Of a DNA stretch of 64,000 bases, positions 48,546 to 59,012 are shown in pieces. The notes beneath the pieces were generated by a model. The model saw only the letters and a list, made by a program, of their open reading frames with translations. It had not been told where the DNA came from and ran no database searches. Both the position numbers and the translations under genes were made by a program. Location of the stretch: assembly GCF_900112475.1 (NCBI RefSeq), contig NZ_FOLW01000001.1, positions 434,001 to 498,000 on the forward strand, in the 5' to 3' direction. Source of the stretch: Pragia fontium DSM 5563 = ATCC 49100 (lineage in GTDB: Bacteria; Pseudomonadota; Gammaproteobacteria; Enterobacterales; Enterobacteriaceae). Position 1 is the first letter of the stretch. Each line of letters opens with the position of its first letter.

Positions 48546-48612
48546 CAGAATTCTGAAGGCTTTGCTGCGCCTGTGGCTACGCGTTCCAGTTTTCACTGGG
48601 ATGACGAATTGA
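48546..48612 (-). repeat. Dispersed palindromic repeat family B, copy 3 (partial)
   Basis: CTGCGCCTGTGGCTACGCGTTCCAG-like sequence, in the orientation opposite to copies 1 and 2, ending TTTTCACTGGGATGACGAATT. Only the right half of the element is recognisable. It lies between the lipoprotein terminator and the autotransporter terminator. Confidence 0.65.
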
Positions 48613-48710
48613 TAAAGCATTGCACAAATATTCGACATCAATAATCAATTCTATATATCTATCAACGCCATAGTTTCTCTCCCTAAAAAACCTTATTCCC
48701 CCCAACAAAC

Positions 48711-48746
48711 AAAAAAAGCGTACAGTGCCAAAACACCATACGCTTT
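48711..48746 (-). terminator. Terminator of the first autotransporter gene
   Basis: On the minus strand AAAGCGTA and TACGCTTT pair around an inner GTG/CAC stem, followed by a T-run. Nearly the same structure follows the second autotransporter gene. Confidence 0.88.
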
Positions 48747-48761
48747 ATCAACCAACTAATA

Positions 48762-51700
48762 TCAGAAGCGGTACTTAACCCCCACCGTCACAGAAGTATC
48801 ACTGTAACCATTGCCCCCAACCTGCTGGCCTACGTTAGTCCACAAGTTCAGGTGCTTGTTCACTTGGCCTTCAGTACCCAGCTTCAGCTCACCAACGTTA
48901 CGGCTACCTGACTGCTGCTTAACTTCGACCCCGTCCAGTACTGCCCCAGCCTGCTGGCTGTTGTACAACCAGTTAGCTTCGGCATAAACGGTAAACAGCT
49001 TATCGGTGCCTTTATCTTTATCGCTGACGCCATCACGAGAGATCTTCACGCCCAAGCGGGTTTGAACATTGTCTTCTCCTGAAGAGCTAATTAGCGAGCC
49101 ACCTGCTTCCCGGTGATCATCAGCTTTAATACCGTTCCAGTTCACCTGAGCCTGCGGCGTAATAAACACCTCGCCGTTAGCACTCTGATACACCGGTAAA
49201 CGATAACCAGCCTCTAATGAAGCACTAAAGCCATCCATATCATAACGTTCGCTGGCCGCTTCATCGCCATTAACTTCTGCATTCAGCCAGCTGTACTGCA
49301 CCCAGCTGTCCACATAAGCGCCGTTCAGTGTCGCTGCATCCTGATACCAAGTGGCATAAAGACCGGTGCTATAGCCATCAATCGAACTCTTGGCTTGAGC
49401 GCTGATTAAGTCGGAACGCACCTTACTATCTGCTTTACCATAAGCCATCATCACGCCCAGCCCCAGACGGTCATCATTAGCAAACTGTGTACTCAGCACT
49501 TCACCACCACCCTGTACCACATAGCTATTGGTAGCCGTTTTTAGCTGACCACTGCTATCGCGATGTTTAGTGCGAGAACCGACTTGACGCAGCCACATGC
49601 TGGAGTCTTCCGCCCGGCCATCACGGTCGGATAAGCGTAGGCTAAACAGCTGACCTGCCGCCGCCATATTGGCCATGTAACCTGCCGCTTCCGGACGACG
49701 TATTGACTTCTTGCCATCCAATTCTGAACGCAGATACCAGTGACCATCATCCGGCGTGGCAATACCGCCCTTATACAGGAAGTATTCATACGCCCCGGCC
49801 ACAGCTCGGCCATTCAGGGTAAACTGGCCATTGGAACTACCACCTACCTCAATCAATTTAATGCCGTTAGCGGTCTGCACACCAGCACCGCGGGCACTGC
49901 GTACCACAACGTCAGATTTGCCTGCTGTATCGCCGGTAATCACCAGACGATCGGTAGTCGCCTTATCGCCATCAAGGTCGGTATTAAACACCACGGTGCC
50001 ATTATCACCGATATAGTTACCGTTAATGGTAAAGGTACCCTGCGCCTGAGCGCCGCGGTTCACCATTGAACCTACCAGTAAGGTACCCTGATTCACCACG
50101 TTACCAATCACGCTACCGTAGCCACCTAACGCACCATTTTTCTTAATGGACACATCGCTGGTCAGGCTGGCTGGCGTTTCCCGACTAACTTCACTAGTCG
50201 CTTTGCTACCCACCACCAGAAGACCATCTTCAATTTCGGTTAACGAGGCGCTGACCTGATTACCATCAATCTGCACCGTTCCGCCATCGCGCTTAATGAT
50301 TTTTCCGCTGCCGGAGATACTATTGTTCAGCGTCCAGATGGCATCATCTTTCAGCGTACCCAGCACCAGCGTACCTTCATTATTCACTTCGGCCGTTCCC
50401 AAGTGGCTATCGCTGTAGACACCCAGCGTACTGCCACTTTCGGTGGTGAAATTACCGGCATAGTCACGGTTATCTCCCCCCAGCGTCATATTGGCATCGC
50501 CGCTTAACTGCACCTTACCACTGCCTTTCAGACCGTTTAACAAAGTGCCCTTCGCGCCGTCCAGGTGCAGCAATCCTTCATTAGTAATGATGCCCTGACC
50601 CAGCCCCTGCGGTTTGGTCAGGCGCGCGGTTGCTCCACTGTCGATGGTAGTAGCGCCCGTAAACAGACCGCTGTTTTCCGTCAGGTTCAGAACGCCATCC
50701 TTCAGGCTCAATAAGCCCTGTCCGGTAAAGCTGCCATCCATTTGCCCGCCTTGGCTAACGGTCAATTGGCCGCCATTGATATCGATCAGGCTATTGCTCA
50801 TGGCATTCAGGCTACCGACGGTCTGGCTGTTACCGTTCAAGTCGATCCCAGTGCCACTTTGTAGATTTAACGCTGAGGTCTGACCAAAGCCATTATCGGT
50901 AATTAATACCACCTTACCGCTATTTACATCGGTCGCTCCGGTGTAATTACTGGCTGCATTACCAATACGTACCGTACCAGTCGCGTTAACGGTAAAGCCG
51001 CCTTCACCGGTCAGTTTAGCCCCTAGCGAGTTATCCACCGCAGTGCTGTTATCCAACATCACCGACTGGCCGGCAAAAGCATCAATCTGACGTAATCCGT
51101 AACCAATATGGATACCGTCATCCTTCACCACGGCCAGATAGTTGTAATGGGCGTTACCCACCGCAGTCGCTCCCTGATTAAGAGCAATGACAATGTCATC
51201 CGTCAGAGTATTGCCTGCGCTATCGGTTAGTCCTAATTGACTACCAGCACCGTTGACCTTGTCGGCTGCCACAATCTGGTCATACACATAATCATCTTGA
51301 TCAAACAGCGAAGTGCCGGTTGGTGGCAACAGATTCGGTAACAGCTCTGGTGTAGTGACCACCAGCTCACCACCGCCACTCACATCCAGATTGTTCACCG
51401 CCAAATGCCCGGTTGGTCGCTTGTCAGTACTACTGTAACCGACCTCCAGATGCCCACCGTTCATGACCAAATTACCCAGAGTATTATTGCCATTAAGCCG
51501 GAGACTACCCACCTTACCGGTGCTGCGATGACCGCCAAGCACTAATGTGGCATCCGCCATCGTTGCACTGGCAGCGTTATCCAGCGCAAAGTAGCCATTA
51601 TTCATCACTACTTGACCCGTAAAGCTTCCACCGTTACTGGTCGCATTCAGGCTCAGGGTGCGATCTTTATCCCCTAAATCAACGGTCATGCTACCGCTAC

Positions 51701-54700
51701 CGGTTAGTTGACGGGTAAAATCAAGATCAGCAGCGACTGATTTCAGAATCGATAACGTACCGCTAGCGGCCAGATCGATTACGCCTTCAGCACTGGCTAA
51801 GTTATTCAGATTTTCAACCTGTAGGGTACCGTCGGCAACGTTTAGCTGCGCAGTATTTGCACTGTTGTCGCCGGTCCAGACTAGCTTACCCGCACCTTCT
51901 TTGGTGAACGAGTTTGCCGCATTACCTTGGTCATTCCAGCCGTTCATAGTGACGGTTTTATCACCGTCCACAATAACGCTGCCTGCCTGAGCTAACGTCA
52001 CATCACGATCGGACGTCATATCCGCCGTTATCTGTAATTTACCGCCGTCCAGAACCACTTGATTAGAGGATGCACCCAAATGGGTATCTTTGGAGATAGC
52101 GACAATGCCATCTTTAATCTGGGTATTACCGCGGTAAGTATTATCACCGCTTAACGTCAGGGTTCCGCTGCCGGATTTAACCAGTTCGCCCACGCCGCTA
52201 ACCATCGCCGCCAGCGTGACCGCTTCGGTATTATCCACAATAAACTCACCGGCGTTCTGTACCGCACTGGTATTACCCAAATGTTGATTGTCGTTAACCG
52301 TTAAACGGGAGGTACCGTCAATCGCCAACGTACCGCCAAATTGACTGTTATCGCCGCTTAAAAGAATATCACTGCCATTCTGGCTATTGAGCTGTCCACG
52401 ACCGGACAGATTATTCGCCAACGTGCCAGTGGTATTATCCAGCGAAGCATCACCTTCAACGATAATATTGCCGCTACCCAAAGCCAGCACATCTTTTAAT
52501 AATGCTTCAGCGCTTGCTTCTATGGTCGTAGTGGCGCTCAGGCTATCATTCGCGTTATTAACGGTCAGGGTTCCACCCGCCACCGTCACGTTTCCGCTAC
52601 CGGTTAATGCACCAGATGAATTGCCGCCGTTGGTCAGAGTCAAATGGCCACCGTTCAGATTTAGCGTGGAATTCGCTGTGCCACTCAGTGCACCAATAGT
52701 CTGGGATTTACCGTTAAGATTAGCGGTAGTGTTCGCCGCCAGATTCAGCTGTGATGTGTTACCCAGTGCGTTATCGGTTCCCACTATCAGGGTACCGGTT
52801 TGCAGATCGGTCACGCCGGTATAGCTGTTATCCAGATTACTTAAGGTTAGCGCATCCGCACCGTTACCAGCCTTGATACCCAAATCCCCGCTGCCAGTGA
52901 CTTTAGCTGACAGCACTTTTTCGTTACTCAATCCGGTATTAATCAGCAGTTGGTTAGCGCCTCTGGCTAACAAATCAAGCTGAGACAGGCCATAACTGAC
53001 ATACAAACCATTCGCCAGCCCATCATTGTCTTTAGTGGTTAAGCGATAGTCGTAATGCGCATTAGCCGCATGGTCAGTACCCTGCATTACCGAAGTGGTG
53101 GAGACATTGGTAATCACATTACCGGCCTCATCGGTGATCGCGATATTACCGGCCTCACCTACCACGGTGGTAGCACTGACCAGCTGCATTAATGTTTTGC
53201 TCTGCTGATCCAATAAACCGCGCTGCGGATCCGGGCCAGTTACCTTGCTATTTTCCACCTGATTGCGGGCGATTTTTATCTGACCAGTTTGGCTGACGTC
53301 CAGCGTATCTGCGGTAATCGTCGCCTTGGAAACCGTGTTATGCGGAATACGGCTACCGAAGTCCATGGTGCCGCCCTTAAGCGCCAAACCACCGATGATT
53401 TGATTACCTTCTCCAACCGTGGTGGTGTTATTCGCCATCACCGCTAAAATAGCGTTTGTCAGGGCTGAAGTATTAAAACCACTTAACGCGAAATCGGTAC
53501 TGTTCATCTGCACGGTACCGGCAAATTGATTGCCACTGGTATTGGCAAAATCAAAAGTAGTACCGGACTGTACGTCCACTAAACCTGTTCCAAGTAGGGC
53601 ATGATTCAGGGTATAAGCCGCCGTCGGGTTGAATACCAGAGATGACGTATCATCAATAGCAATTTTACCCGTTGTGGTGTTGGTATCACCCATTTGGATT
53701 TGTTGGGATGTGGTGAAGCTGGCGCCATTGACCAAATTAATCTGGTCAAAATGCTGAATTACCGAGGCATTCGCCAGAGTATAATTCGCACCATCAAAAG
53801 TCAGGCTATCATCGGCCCCGCCGATACCGGCATTCAGGGTACCGAAGGTCGCAGCGCCTTTAACGGTAACGTGGTGTTCCCCGTCATTGGCACCAATAAA
53901 GCTGACAATATGGGCACTGTCCGCCAACGTCAGGCTGTTTTTACCTTTACCGACAGATAGCGCACCATTCAATGTCGCACTATCACTCAAACTTAGCGTG
54001 TTATTGCCATCTCCCAACGTTGTGGTTGTACCGGTAGTATTGCCGGTTAAGGAGAGGCTATTTGCACCATCACCCAGCGTAATAGCGCTTAATATCGCAT
54101 CGTTAAGCGTGAGAGTGTTATTACCGTCGGTGGCGGTCAGTGTGCCAATGGTCGAACCATCAATACTGACCTGATTATCGCCACGACCCAGAGAGAGCGT
54201 TCCCGCGGTTGAAGCGCCATTCAGATTAATCTGGTTATTGCCTTCACCCAGCGTAATATCCCCCAGCGTACCCGCTGTGGCGGTTAAGGTGTTGCCACCA
54301 TCGCCCATCACCACGTCAGATACTCGGGCATTGTCCATCGACAGGGTATTATTTCCGTCACCCAGAGTCACATTACCCGCTTTCGATTCACCGGACAACG
54401 ATACCTGATGAGCAGCTTTACCCACCAGAATCACATCACCAACGGTGGAGGCATCCGTCACGTTTACCGTCTGAACCTTATCGCCAGACAGTTCAATGTT
54501 GCCAGTCTGCACTGAACCACCGGATGCAGTAACAGTATTGGCTCCGCCATTGGCTTTAATATTACCGGTCAGCGTACCGCCGGCCAGATTGATCAGATTA
54601 TCACCGGTCGCAAAATCCAGGAAACCGGTAATGTCGCCGGTATTAGTGAAGGTTTTATTGCCGGTATTTGACATGGCTATCGCCGCAATATCGGCAGAAG

Positions 54701-57700
54701 AAGCTTTAATGGTGCCGCTATTGTTAATGGTTTCAGCATCATGCACATTCAGTACATTGCCATCAGCTACCGTCGAATTTGAAATCAGGTTGCCCGAGTT
54801 AGTAACCGATTTAGCCCCTTCCACATCAATCGCCGATCCGCCAGTGGTATTGAGAATATTCACGCTGGCGCCGGTATTCACCGTCCGGTTCTTACCGTCA
54901 AGGGTAGCCTTCACGCCGATACCACTGCCTGATACATTGACGGTTAACGCAGCTGAATCAGAAAAGTCTAAATCAGCAGCTACAGCGCTGTTATCTTCAT
55001 TGAGGTATAAAATGCCGGTACCATCTGTCACATCAATGGTGCCGGAGTTAGTTTTCGCCAGTGAGGCACCGGTTTTGATCCCGATACCACTACCACCAAC
55101 CATAATTTGGGTATTATCCAGCTTGATCCCACTGATGCCGGCGATATTATGAATACCGATACCGCTGGAGGTGGCATCACTCATATCAATCACCGTATTG
55201 GCAACGTTAAGTGATACCGCTCCGGTATCCAGCAGGATACCGTCCGCCGTTCCTTTGGCGACAATGGTGCCGGTCCCGGATACCGCACTCAGATCTAAAC
55301 CTGCGCCCGCATCAACGTGGATCGCGGCTTTGCCGTCTACCGCAGTAATGGTGCCAGAGTTACTGATGGAACTCTTTTCACCCTTGATATGAATCGCAGT
55401 GCCGTTGGCGCTGATATTGCCGGTATTGGTCACATTACCGTTATTGACGTCAATGGCAGTATGATGACTTCCCTTGGATAAATCGATGGTGCCCTGATTA
55501 TTTACCGTACCGCCATGCTGAGCCAGAAAGGCAATCGAGTCGCTGCTGCCATCGCCGGAGCTCACTGAAGCGTTATTTTCAACAATACTGCCGCTTCCGG
55601 TTGATTTACCCACTACCGCATTGCTGCCGGTAACATTGAATACCGCGCCCAGAGCAATAACCGCCTTACCGGCATTCTCTGCCAATACCCCAGTGGCATT
55701 AGTGCCTACTGTGATCTGACTGGTTGCCCCAAGTATTGCCTCCGATCCCACTCCGCTAACCCGAACACCGGAGGTTATTTTGTCACTATCGACTTTGCCA
55801 GACAGTGCCAAATTTAGATCGCCAGCAAACGAACCACCGTCGGTAACATAAAACAGGGTCGCTCCGTCGCCGTTAACCTGCGTTAATTCACCGCCCGCTT
55901 CAGTAATAATGTTAGAGCCCGAGCCTGATACCCAAAACGCCACCTGATCCGACTGATTGGTATCAAAATTCACCTCGACCTTATCTTTTAGCGTCACGGT
56001 GCTACCACCCGAGGCTCTTACCCCTACCGAACCGGATCCGTTCATATTGACTGACGCTGCGTTAATGCCATCACCGACGGTGACCGCTACTTTCGCCCCT
56101 TCAGCTAACACACCGACGGTACGTGTTGCGTCGTCGCTGCCGTTCCAACTACCGTTTAGAATAAGATTACCGGTAGAGCTCAGCGTGGTTTGTTCAGTAT
56201 TAGCTGAGGCGACCAAGCCTACGCTACCGGCACCGTTCAGCGTGATATTACCGCTGTTGGAACCAACGGCACCTTCAGCCACCCGAATACCGGTAACATT
56301 ATCACCGGTAAATTCGATATTTCCGGAATTGACTAAACTTGCCTGATTACGGGCAATATAGCCGGTGACACCATTAAGAGATGAAGTGAGGTTAGCCGCG
56401 GCAACCAGTCTGGTCGTGCTGTCTATCGCACCATTATTACTACCGTCAAGTTTATGCCCCTGACCATCAGCAATAGCGGCAATGGCACCTTGACCGCTTA
56501 AGTTAATGACGGTGGAATTATCGATAGTGCCTAACGCACCACCTTCGATTTTAACCCCAGTAGCGTTAAGGCCGCTGACATTTAGGGTCAAGCCGCCGGC
56601 ACTTACCGTGGTTCCTGCATCCGTGCCAACGATAATCGCTGAACCTTCTCCGCTGGCGGTCATCGTCGCACCGCCAACGCCACTTAGGCTGGCGCCACCA
56701 GCGATACGCATTAGCGTTGACTCAGCGGTAGAAACATCCTGATTGCCGGTACTGGTATTAATAATTGACGAGCCAGCGCCGTAGATATAGTAACCAATCT
56801 GGTGCGTGCCATTACTGAAGTTAACCGCACTATCGCCGCTTAAGGAAATAGTTCCGGAATCACTGGCATATACCCCAACGGTATTGTCTCCCAACAGGTT
56901 AATATTGCCGCCGGTGAAGCTAATTAAAGTAGATTTACCTTCTGACCAAGCACCATAGTTAACGAAGCCCTGAGACGTATCGTTACCATAAACATTGATA
57001 GTACCGGAGGAAGATATTTTGCCATATCCAGTCGTTTTAAGGGCGATGTTGCCATACCCACGCACATTAATCGTACCGGTATGAAACATATCGGCGACAT
57101 AACCAGCAGGATTACCACTTCTGGATATACCAACGTTAGCTAATACATTGGCGGCTTCTTTACCTGCGCTATCCCGATTACCATCCAGATTAATGGTGCC
57201 GCTATTGGTGAAATTAATGTAACCACCGCCAGCATTACCTCTGAAAACGCTGGTACCTTGAGCCTTCTGACCAACGTTAACCGTTCCTTTATTCTCTGAG
57301 GCGACATTGTTTTTAACCGCAGTAGAAAATAGCACCGCATCGGAGCCATTGCCGATACCAACAAAAGAACCATCGGTAGGATTAATGCCAACATTAATCA
57401 CACCATCGACATCATTGAGGAAGGAACTATCGGCGTCATTGAAACCTAGTCCACGGAAACTATCATAATTACTGTCGCTGGTATTATTCTCATAGGCTGC
57501 AAAATTAATAACGCCGGTATTCTCAAAACGCCCACCGCCACGCACATTAATAAGCGGGCTATAGGAGTTCATATTCTTGCTACTACTATAAGAATTAATC
57601 GTGCCGACGTTTTTAAATAACCCATCTTTCCAAACAACAATCGCCTGCCGTGGCGTATTATCGGCCTCAGCCTCGCTGCCCAATTCAATCAAATTATTAT

Positions 57701-59012
57701 TGATAAAGGTGGCTTTTTTATTGACCAGTATGGCAGTTATAGCACCGCTATAAAGTGAACGGATGATGCCGTTATTAATGCCCAGCGCAGAGTCCGTGAC
57801 CACAACCATGCCATATTCGCTTTGCGAACCAGGTGACGTTGAGTTTATGCCAAAACTCATAACGCCAGACATCGATGTGCCATTTAACTGAGTCAGAACC
57901 GCATCTTTGGCGATCTCTACGGTAGCATTTGCCCCCTGACCTTTCAGTAAAGCTTCACCTAATCGTCCAGTGCTCAGCTCTGGGGCAATCCCGCCACCGG
58001 AACTGGAAATAGTATAATCATAAACATATTTAGTGGTCTTATAAGCTCTTGATAGCTCTTTATCATAAACCGGTTGAGAAGTAAGACGCCCCGCTCTCAC
58101 TTCATCAGCTAGCCAATCCAGATAAACTTTATAGCTGTCAAAATCGGTCACTGTTTTCGTCGAACCATCGTAGGCGGTAAATTCGCCAAGATAGGTGGTA
58201 TGGCTCAACCCTTTGCTGCCAATAACGGGATCGCTACTGTCTGGAAAAATATTGGTTACGTTCATCGGGCGATAGCTATTACTGCTCTGCCATACCACTT
58301 TTGCCTCGCTGGCTCCGGTACCATCCGCCAAAGCCATTGTGGTATTACGACTAACCGGATTAAGTAATTCAGCCTCTACCTTAAGATTAGCAATACCATT
58401 GGTGACCTTAACAAATCCCGCATCATAGAAAAAAGTCGCCGGACCAGGCATTGGAACAGAACTTATTACGTCGTTAATACCATTGGAGTTAAGCAGTGAA
58501 GCCCCGGGGGAAATAGAGATATTCGTCGTTACCCCAGCCTCGTTGGTTAAGGTAACGATTTCTTTTTCTGATGCTTTAAAGTCTAAAGAACCATTTAACG
58601 TTTCAGGATCAATACCTGAAGCCGCTCCCACACCTGTAGCCCAGCCATTATCGTAAGCATCTTTAATGCTAATACTCGTAACCTCAGGTCTGTCAGTTCC
58701 TGCTGTTTTTATTGATGTTGGACCATTAACCGTATAGTGACCACCGTCATCGATGGTTAATGCCCCTGCGCCATTGTTGAACTTCTCGTAATCCCATACC
58801 TGATTATCCAAGGTACAAACGTTAAATTCATCACAGGAAGCTGCCCCTGACCAAGCGATTGCTGGCTGAGCCACAGTAGAGAGTAGAGATGCCAGAGCTA
58901 AACCCGCTATTCTTTTATTGGTTTTAGTTTTCGTTTTACCGCGACTTAGCTCTGAAGTGACCACCCATTGGCCTAATGCACTGTTCCATATGATTCGATA
59001 AATTTTATTCAT
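48762..59012 (-). CDS. Giant type Va autotransporter (complete, 3416 residues)
   Basis: The N-terminus carries an extended signal peptide (ESPR: MNKIYRIIWNSALGQWVVTS, residues 1-20), then a hydrophobic signal ending AIA at 53. The passenger (about 54-3100) is almost entirely beta-helix-type sequence: many Asn/Gly/Ser/Thr repeats, a GDGNNTL-type repeat block at about 1500-1690, and PATR-like units (GELVKSGSGTLTLSGDNTY near 2280). The C-terminal barrel begins near SMWLRQVGSRTKHRDS (about 3134) and ends VGVKYRF, with terminal Phe as BAM requires. Adhesin or biofilm roles are typical of such proteins; none can be assigned. ATG 59012 has GGGAATAGGTA upstream. It is followed by a hairpin terminator and flanked by repeats, and its paralogue lies upstream at 60446. 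Confidence 0.95.
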   Translation of the reverse strand: MNKIYRIIWNSALGQWVVTSELSRGKTKTKTNKRIAGLALASLLSTVAQPAIAWSGAASCDEFNVCTLDNQVWDYEKFNNGAGALTIDDGGHYTVNGPTSIKTAGTDRPEVTSISIKDAYDNGWATGVGAASGIDPETLNGSLDFKASEKEIVTLTNEAGVTTNISISPGASLLNSNGINDVISSVPMPGPATFFYDAGFVKVTNGIANLKVEAELLNPVSRNTTMALADGTGASEAKVVWQSSNSYRPMNVTNIFPDSSDPVIGSKGLSHTTYLGEFTAYDGSTKTVTDFDSYKVYLDWLADEVRAGRLTSQPVYDKELSRAYKTTKYVYDYTISSSGGGIAPELSTGRLGEALLKGQGANATVEIAKDAVLTQLNGTSMSGVMSFGINSTSPGSQSEYGMVVVTDSALGINNGIIRSLYSGAITAILVNKKATFINNNLIELGSEAEADNTPRQAIVVWKDGLFKNVGTINSYSSSKNMNSYSPLINVRGGGRFENTGVINFAAYENNTSDSNYDSFRGLGFNDADSSFLNDVDGVINVGINPTDGSFVGIGNGSDAVLFSTAVKNNVASENKGTVNVGQKAQGTSVFRGNAGGGYINFTNSGTINLDGNRDSAGKEAANVLANVGISRSGNPAGYVADMFHTGTINVRGYGNIALKTTGYGKISSSGTINVYGNDTSQGFVNYGAWSEGKSTLISFTGGNINLLGDNTVGVYASDSGTISLSGDSAVNFSNGTHQIGYYIYGAGSSIINTSTGNQDVSTAESTLMRIAGGASLSGVGGATMTASGEGSAIIVGTDAGTTVSAGGLTLNVSGLNATGVKIEGGALGTIDNSTVINLSGQGAIAAIADGQGHKLDGSNNGAIDSTTRLVAAANLTSSLNGVTGYIARNQASLVNSGNIEFTGDNVTGIRVAEGAVGSNSGNITLNGAGSVGLVASANTEQTTLSSTGNLILNGSWNGSDDATRTVGVLAEGAKVAVTVGDGINAASVNMNGSGSVGVRASGGSTVTLKDKVEVNFDTNQSDQVAFWVSGSGSNIITEAGGELTQVNGDGATLFYVTDGGSFAGDLNLALSGKVDSDKITSGVRVSGVGSEAILGATSQITVGTNATGVLAENAGKAVIALGAVFNVTGSNAVVGKSTGSGSIVENNASVSSGDGSSDSIAFLAQHGGTVNNQGTIDLSKGSHHTAIDVNNGNVTNTGNISANGTAIHIKGEKSSISNSGTITAVDGKAAIHVDAGAGLDLSAVSGTGTIVAKGTADGILLDTGAVSLNVANTVIDMSDATSSGIGIHNIAGISGIKLDNTQIMVGGSGIGIKTGASLAKTNSGTIDVTDGTGILYLNEDNSAVAADLDFSDSAALTVNVSGSGIGVKATLDGKNRTVNTGASVNILNTTGGSAIDVEGAKSVTNSGNLISNSTVADGNVLNVHDAETINNSGTIKASSADIAAIAMSNTGNKTFTNTGDITGFLDFATGDNLINLAGGTLTGNIKANGGANTVTASGGSVQTGNIELSGDKVQTVNVTDASTVGDVILVGKAAHQVSLSGESKAGNVTLGDGNNTLSMDNARVSDVVMGDGGNTLTATAGTLGDITLGEGNNQINLNGASTAGTLSLGRGDNQVSIDGSTIGTLTATDGNNTLTLNDAILSAITLGDGANSLSLTGNTTGTTTTLGDGNNTLSLSDSATLNGALSVGKGKNSLTLADSAHIVSFIGANDGEHHVTVKGAATFGTLNAGIGGADDSLTFDGANYTLANASVIQHFDQINLVNGASFTTSQQIQMGDTNTTTGKIAIDDTSSLVFNPTAAYTLNHALLGTGLVDVQSGTTFDFANTSGNQFAGTVQMNSTDFALSGFNTSALTNAILAVMANNTTTVGEGNQIIGGLALKGGTMDFGSRIPHNTVSKATITADTLDVSQTGQIKIARNQVENSKVTGPDPQRGLLDQQSKTLMQLVSATTVVGEAGNIAITDEAGNVITNVSTTSVMQGTDHAANAHYDYRLTTKDNDGLANGLYVSYGLSQLDLLARGANQLLINTGLSNEKVLSAKVTGSGDLGIKAGNGADALTLSNLDNSYTGVTDLQTGTLIVGTDNALGNTSQLNLAANTTANLNGKSQTIGALSGTANSTLNLNGGHLTLTNGGNSSGALTGSGNVTVAGGTLTVNNANDSLSATTTIEASAEALLKDVLALGSGNIIVEGDASLDNTTGTLANNLSGRGQLNSQNGSDILLSGDNSQFGGTLAIDGTSRLTVNDNQHLGNTSAVQNAGEFIVDNTEAVTLAAMVSGVGELVKSGSGTLTLSGDNTYRGNTQIKDGIVAISKDTHLGASSNQVVLDGGKLQITADMTSDRDVTLAQAGSVIVDGDKTVTMNGWNDQGNAANSFTKEGAGKLVWTGDNSANTAQLNVADGTLQVENLNNLASAEGVIDLAASGTLSILKSVAADLDFTRQLTGSGSMTVDLGDKDRTLSLNATSNGGSFTGQVVMNNGYFALDNAASATMADATLVLGGHRSTGKVGSLRLNGNNTLGNLVMNGGHLEVGYSSTDKRPTGHLAVNNLDVSGGGELVVTTPELLPNLLPPTGTSLFDQDDYVYDQIVAADKVNGAGSQLGLTDSAGNTLTDDIVIALNQGATAVGNAHYNYLAVVKDDGIHIGYGLRQIDAFAGQSVMLDNSTAVDNSLGAKLTGEGGFTVNATGTVRIGNAASNYTGATDVNSGKVVLITDNGFGQTSALNLQSGTGIDLNGNSQTVGSLNAMSNSLIDINGGQLTVSQGGQMDGSFTGQGLLSLKDGVLNLTENSGLFTGATTIDSGATARLTKPQGLGQGIITNEGLLHLDGAKGTLLNGLKGSGKVQLSGDANMTLGGDNRDYAGNFTTESGSTLGVYSDSHLGTAEVNNEGTLVLGTLKDDAIWTLNNSISGSGKIIKRDGGTVQIDGNQVSASLTEIEDGLLVVGSKATSEVSRETPASLTSDVSIKKNGALGGYGSVIGNVVNQGTLLVGSMVNRGAQAQGTFTINGNYIGDNGTVVFNTDLDGDKATTDRLVITGDTAGKSDVVVRSARGAGVQTANGIKLIEVGGSSNGQFTLNGRAVAGAYEYFLYKGGIATPDDGHWYLRSELDGKKSIRRPEAAGYMANMAAAGQLFSLRLSDRDGRAEDSSMWLRQVGSRTKHRDSSGQLKTATNSYVVQGGGEVLSTQFANDDRLGLGVMMAYGKADSKVRSDLISAQAKSSIDGYSTGLYATWYQDAATLNGAYVDSWVQYSWLNAEVNGDEAASERYDMDGFSASLEAGYRLPVYQSANGEVFITPQAQVNWNGIKADDHREAGGSLISSSGEDNVQTRLGVKISRDGVSDKDKGTDKLFTVYAEANWLYNSQQAGAVLDGVEVKQQSGSRNVGELKLGTEGQVNKHLNLWTNVGQQVGGNGYSDTSVTVGVKYRF
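53940..54500 (-). repeat. In-frame repeat array in the autotransporter passenger
   Basis: About eight tandem degenerate units of roughly 20 codons with consensus L-x-L-G-D-G-x-N-x-L-x-L (examples: VTLGDGNNTLSM, ITLGEGNNQINL, LSLGRGDNQVSI, TTLGDGNNTLSL). Each probably forms one beta-helix rung. This block is not seen in the visible part of the second autotransporter. Confidence 0.75.

Noticed and set aside
54496..55152. 218-codon plus-strand frame inside the autotransporter gene
   Set aside because: Antisense of repetitive passenger DNA (Pro/Leu/Val-rich product); similar antisense frames occur at 52387, 55957 and 62184.
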